64,000 bases of DNA from Azospirillum sp. TSA2s (GTDB taxonomy: Bacteria > Pseudomonadota > Alphaproteobacteria > Azospirillales > Azospirillaceae), in contig NZ_CP039649.1 in NCBI RefSeq assembly GCF_004923315.1, forward strand, positions 186,001 through 250,000, read 5' to 3'. The translations under genes were made by a program, and so were the position numbers. Shown here in pieces: positions 61,554 to 64,000 of the stretch (position 1 is its first letter; each line of letters opens with the position of its first letter). The notes under the pieces were generated by a model, which was not told the origin of the DNA, made no database searches, and was given only the letters and a program-made list of their open reading frames with translations.

Positions 61554-63215
61554 TCAGCTCTCCTGATACAGCCAATTGCGCAGGATGGAGACCGCCTCTT
61601 CCGGATGCTTGTCGACGATCTCGCCGACCTTGCGCAGGGAGGACGCGCGGACGCGGCCTTCCACCCGGTTGATGTCGATCATCTGCTCCAGCTCCTCGTC
61701 GGCCTGCGCCGCTTCCAGCGCCAGATCCTGGGCCAGCGCGCCGGTGGGGGCGGCGAGCGCGGCCGGCATGCCGGCCTGATCGGTCAGCAGGCGGTCCATC
61801 TCGTCCTCTTCCTGCATCTCCGCCTTCTCGAAGGCGCGGGAGATCAGCGGGCGGATGACCAGCAGGATGATGAGGACGGCGACGATGCCCAGCACGACCA
61901 TCTCCGCGATGCGGAACAGGTCGTCCTTGGTCATGCCCATGAACAGCTCTTCCGGCTTCTGGATGTCGTCCTCGGGCGACCAGAAGCGCATGTTCACCAC
62001 TTCCAGCGAGTCGCCGCGCACGGCGTCCAGCCCGACGGCGGACCGCACCAGCGCCTTGATGCTCTCGATCTCCTGCTCGCTGCGCGGCTGGTAGGTCGGC
62101 CCATTGTCCTTGCTGGTCTGATAGGTGCCGTCGACCAGGACGGCGACCGACATGCGGCGCACCTGACCCGCCTCGCGGACATGCGACTTGGTGGTCTTGG
62201 TGATCTCGTAGTTGATCGTCTCTTCGGCGCGGGACGACTTGTTGGAGGACAACGGGCTGGCGCTGCTGCTGGCCTGGGCCGTCGGCAGGTTCTGGTCCAC
62301 CGTCACCGGGGCCAGCGGGTCGCGGTCGCTGCTCTCATTCGATTCGTTGACGGTCTGGGTCGAGCGGACGACCTGGCTTTCCGGATCGAAGATTTCCGAC
62401 TGGGTGGTGATGCGGTCGAAATCGAGGTCGGCCGACACCTCCGCCCGGACCTTGCCGTAGCCCAGCGTCCGGCCCAGCAGATCCTCGATGGTGCGGGCCA
62501 TCCGCCCCTCAAAGGCCTGCTTCTTCTCCTCCGCGCTCGCCATCATCGCTTCGGCGGTGTCGCTGCCGGTGCCGCGCGCCAGCAGGTTGCCCTTGTCGTC
62601 GACGATGGAGATGCGGTTGGGGTCCAGGTTGGGGACGGAGGCGGCGATCAGCTGCTGGATGGCCTGGATGTTCTCGCGGCTCAGCTTGGCGCCGGGGCGC
62701 AGCTTCAGGAAGACGCTGGCGGTCGCCGGGTTCTGCTGGCGGGCGAACAGCTCGCGCTTGGGCAGCACCAGATGCACGCGGGCCTGCATGACGCCGTTCA
62801 GCGTCTGCACCGTGCGTGCCATCTCGCCTTCCAGCGCGCGCAGGTGGTTGATGTTCTGCATGAAGCTGGTGGCGCCGAACCCCTCGCCCTTGTCGAACAG
62901 TTCGTAGCCGACCGATCCGCCCGACGGCAGGCCCTGGGCCGCCATGCGCATGCGCATCGGCCCGACCTGATCGGCGGGGACGGTGATCTTGGTGCCGGAC
63001 TTGTCGACGCTGTAGGGGACCTTGGCCTCCTCCAGCTTCTTGGCGATGGCCGCCGCCTCCGACTGCTGGAGGTCGGAATAGAGCAGCTCCATTTCCGGCG
63101 TGGACAGCCGGGTGGTCAGATAGACGAAGAATCCGATCAGCAACAGCCCGACGCCGCCGATCGCCGCAAGGCGTGCGGGTCCGAGATTGCGCAAGGTCTG
63201 CAGCAGGTTGTTCAC
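61554..63215 (-). CDS. fliF: flagellar MS-ring protein FliF
   Basis: This 553-residue ring protein has a first membrane segment near residues 20-40 (LAAIGGVGLLLIGFFVYLTT), then LLYSDLQQSEAAAIAKKLEE, PSGGSVGYELFDKGEGFGAT, NINHLRALEGEMARTVQTL and ARVHLVLPKRELFARQQ. A second segment is near 430-450 (IVAVLIILLVIRPLI), and the FliG-binding tail is VGEIVDKHPEEAVSILRNWL. GTG 63215 is chosen because the sigma-54-type promoter at 63289-63304 would start RNA near 63278, downstream of the alternative ATG at 63293. CGGGGACC precedes the GTG. Confidence 0.93.
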   Translation of the reverse strand: MNNLLQTLRNLGPARLAAIGGVGLLLIGFFVYLTTRLSTPEMELLYSDLQQSEAAAIAKKLEEAKVPYSVDKSGTKITVPADQVGPMRMRMAAQGLPSGGSVGYELFDKGEGFGATSFMQNINHLRALEGEMARTVQTLNGVMQARVHLVLPKRELFARQQNPATASVFLKLRPGAKLSRENIQAIQQLIAASVPNLDPNRISIVDDKGNLLARGTGSDTAEAMMASAEEKKQAFEGRMARTIEDLLGRTLGYGKVRAEVSADLDFDRITTQSEIFDPESQVVRSTQTVNESNESSDRDPLAPVTVDQNLPTAQASSSASPLSSNKSSRAEETINYEITKTTKSHVREAGQVRRMSVAVLVDGTYQTSKDNGPTYQPRSEQEIESIKALVRSAVGLDAVRGDSLEVVNMRFWSPEDDIQKPEELFMGMTKDDLFRIAEMVVLGIVAVLIILLVIRPLISRAFEKAEMQEEDEMDRLLTDQAGMPAALAAPTGALAQDLALEAAQADEELEQMIDINRVEGRVRASSLRKVGEIVDKHPEEAVSILRNWLYQES

Positions 63216-63288
63216 GCGCGGTCCCCGATCGGAAATCTTCCCGGCATACTCTCCACACGTCTCCGTTTCGCGATTGCGAGACGGTTTG

Positions 63289-63304
63289 TGCAAGTTCCGC
63301 GCCG
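63289..63304 (-). promoter_or_regulatory. sigma-54-type promoter of fliF
   Basis: On the minus strand CGGCGC-GGAAC-TTGCA matches TGGCAC-N5-TTGCA at 9 of 11 fixed positions, with the essential GG and GC exactly 10 bases apart. The expected start point is near 63278, leaving a leader of about 63 bases before GTG 63215. Confidence 0.65.
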
Positions 63305-63366
63305 GGCATGCCTATGTTGGGGCATGCTGCGGTGTCTTGATGAAGAGAGGGTTAATCGGCGGCAGT

Positions 63367-63388
63367 TTTTGCCGGGCGCCCGGCAAAA
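63367..63388. promoter_or_regulatory. 22-bp perfect palindrome upstream of fliF (enhancer candidate)
   Basis: TTTTGCCGGGC is followed directly by its exact reverse complement GCCCGGCAAAA. It lies about 90-110 bp upstream of the predicted sigma-54 start point, where an activator such as FlbD would bind. A degenerate half copy, CCCCGCAAATGTTGC, starts near 63400. With no loop it is a protein site rather than a terminator. Confidence 0.6.
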
Positions 63389-63800
63389 TATGCCTAGTGC
63401 CCCGCAAATGTTGCAGCCTTGCGGCGGCTGTGCAACGGCTTCGCTCGCAACCTTGGGTCACAATGCCGCAGCCGGCTCCGGGCGTGAGCGGAGCCGCCCG
63501 GCGGACGCGACTGTGGGTAGGGCGATACCGCTCAATGCGCGAAAAGAGTGCGGTCCTATGACCAACCGGCCGATTCCCGCGAAAACCGCCCTGCCCAAAA
63601 GAGGTAACTGGTCCAGCAGCGGTTGACATCGGCAGGTCGCGGTCATAGCTGAGTTGCATTCCGTCCCCGTAACCGGCCGATTCGTCTTCCCGGCGACGTG
63701 TTCCTAAGCTTCGGCGCCAGTGGAGGCGTTCCGGATGGCGGCGGGAGGAGTCGGCTGCCGGGACCAGTGCGGGCCAGTACAGGATCGAAGGGGAAAAGCC
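63389..63800. other. non-coding stretch between fliF and the XRE gene
   Basis: About 410 bases with no gene I can support on either strand. Open frames here lack start signals and family resemblance. The left edge continues the palindrome region; the right part should contain the promoter of the XRE gene, though no clear -35/-10 pair is seen. Confidence 0.45.
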
Positions 63801-64000
63801 ATGAAACGGCGTGGGCGCGAAAAGAAGGAAGGCCTGAACGAGGTCGATGTGTTCGTCGGCCAGCGCCTGCGGGAGCTGCGCATGCTCGCCGGCCTCAGCC
63901 AGAGCGACGTCGCCGCGGCGTTGGGGCTGACCTTCCAGCAATTGCAGAAGTACGAGCGCGGCTTCAACCGCGTGTCCTCCAGCCGCCTGTTCAAGCTGGG
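63801..64000 (+). CDS. XRE-family transcriptional regulator, N-terminal part
   Basis: The first 66 complete codons are in the window. After a basic start (MKRRGREKKEGLNEVDVFVG) comes the Cro/C1-type helix-turn-helix LRELRMLAGLSQSDVAAALG, LTFQQLQKYERGFNRVSSSR. The ATG has GGGGAAAAG a few bases upstream. The gene runs off the right edge. The same opening is common in short alphaproteobacterial XRE regulators near motility genes, but its target is unknown. Confidence 0.85.
   Translation, partial: MKRRGREKKEGLNEVDVFVGQRLRELRMLAGLSQSDVAAALGLTFQQLQKYERGFNRVSSSRLFKL

Overview
The window is high-GC DNA from an alphaproteobacterium, most likely a Rhodospirillales member close to Azospirillum. The clues are a Caulobacter-like class II flagellar cluster (fliF, fliH, fliN, flbD, flhA), a cytochrome b561 / SHP / diheme cytochrome c operon, a HisKA_2-type histidine kinase, RHH_4 proteins and a FixK/FNR-type box. 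Nearly every base outside short intergenic gaps is coding, and many genes overlap by 1-11 bp. The genus is inferred from gene content; no 16S gene is present.

Layout. 0-9.9 kb: end of a GNAT gene, a secreted PQQ sugar dehydrogenase, a HisKA_2 kinase, groES-groEL, a hicA-hicB toxin-antitoxin pair, a zinc alcohol dehydrogenase, and two membrane proteins (acyltransferase-like and GT-C glycosyltransferase-like). 10.3-24.3 kb: a split sugar-uptake regulon. The binding-protein gene gtsA stands back to back with a two-component system at 11.8 kb; the permeases and ATPase gtsBCD stand back to back with 6-phosphogluconolactonase at 22.4 kb. Both divergent gaps carry the same GGTAAC-N24-TGTTAC-N5-YGTTAC arrangement. 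A PaoABC-type molybdenum aldehyde dehydrogenase and an aldo/keto reductase lie between them. 24.3-33.1 kb: a long minus-strand set: LacI regulator, binding protein, two permeases, ATPase, metallophosphodiesterase, then a second binding protein and a double-length permease. A Pho-box-like site before the second binding protein suggests import of an organic phosphorus compound.

33.2-36.2 kb: a tRNA-Arg(CCG), a 30-bp partial copy of its anticodon arm, and a visibly less GC-rich block with two ribbon-helix-helix proteins, a GNAT-fold protein and a LysR regulator. It looks acquired, although no integrase is present. 36.2-46.2 kb: a formate/nitrite-type channel, two cyclic-di-GMP proteins (PAS-GGDEF-EAL and MHYT-HD-GYP, the latter behind a FixK/FNR-type box), and a central-carbon operon (26-residue membrane peptide, galM, pyk) behind a near-consensus promoter with an embedded palindrome. 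46.4-51.2 kb: a PepSY / response regulator / histidine kinase operon divergent from a periplasmic electron-transfer operon; seven TGAAYGG-like heptamers at 11-bp spacing lie in and beside the shared gap. 51.3-63.2 kb: flagellar genes from fliF to a fliK-like gene, without fliG in its usual place. A sigma-54-type promoter and a large palindrome precede fliF. The window ends inside an XRE-family regulator.

Long GC-rich double-hairpin elements (five) recur between genes. Some sit inside operons, and one supplies the last codons of a reading frame. The strongest leads are the shared regulator motif of the gts regulon, the heptamer array at 48.9 kb, the Pho-box-linked importer, the GNAT/RHH pair next to the tRNA, and the regulatory architecture upstream of fliF.
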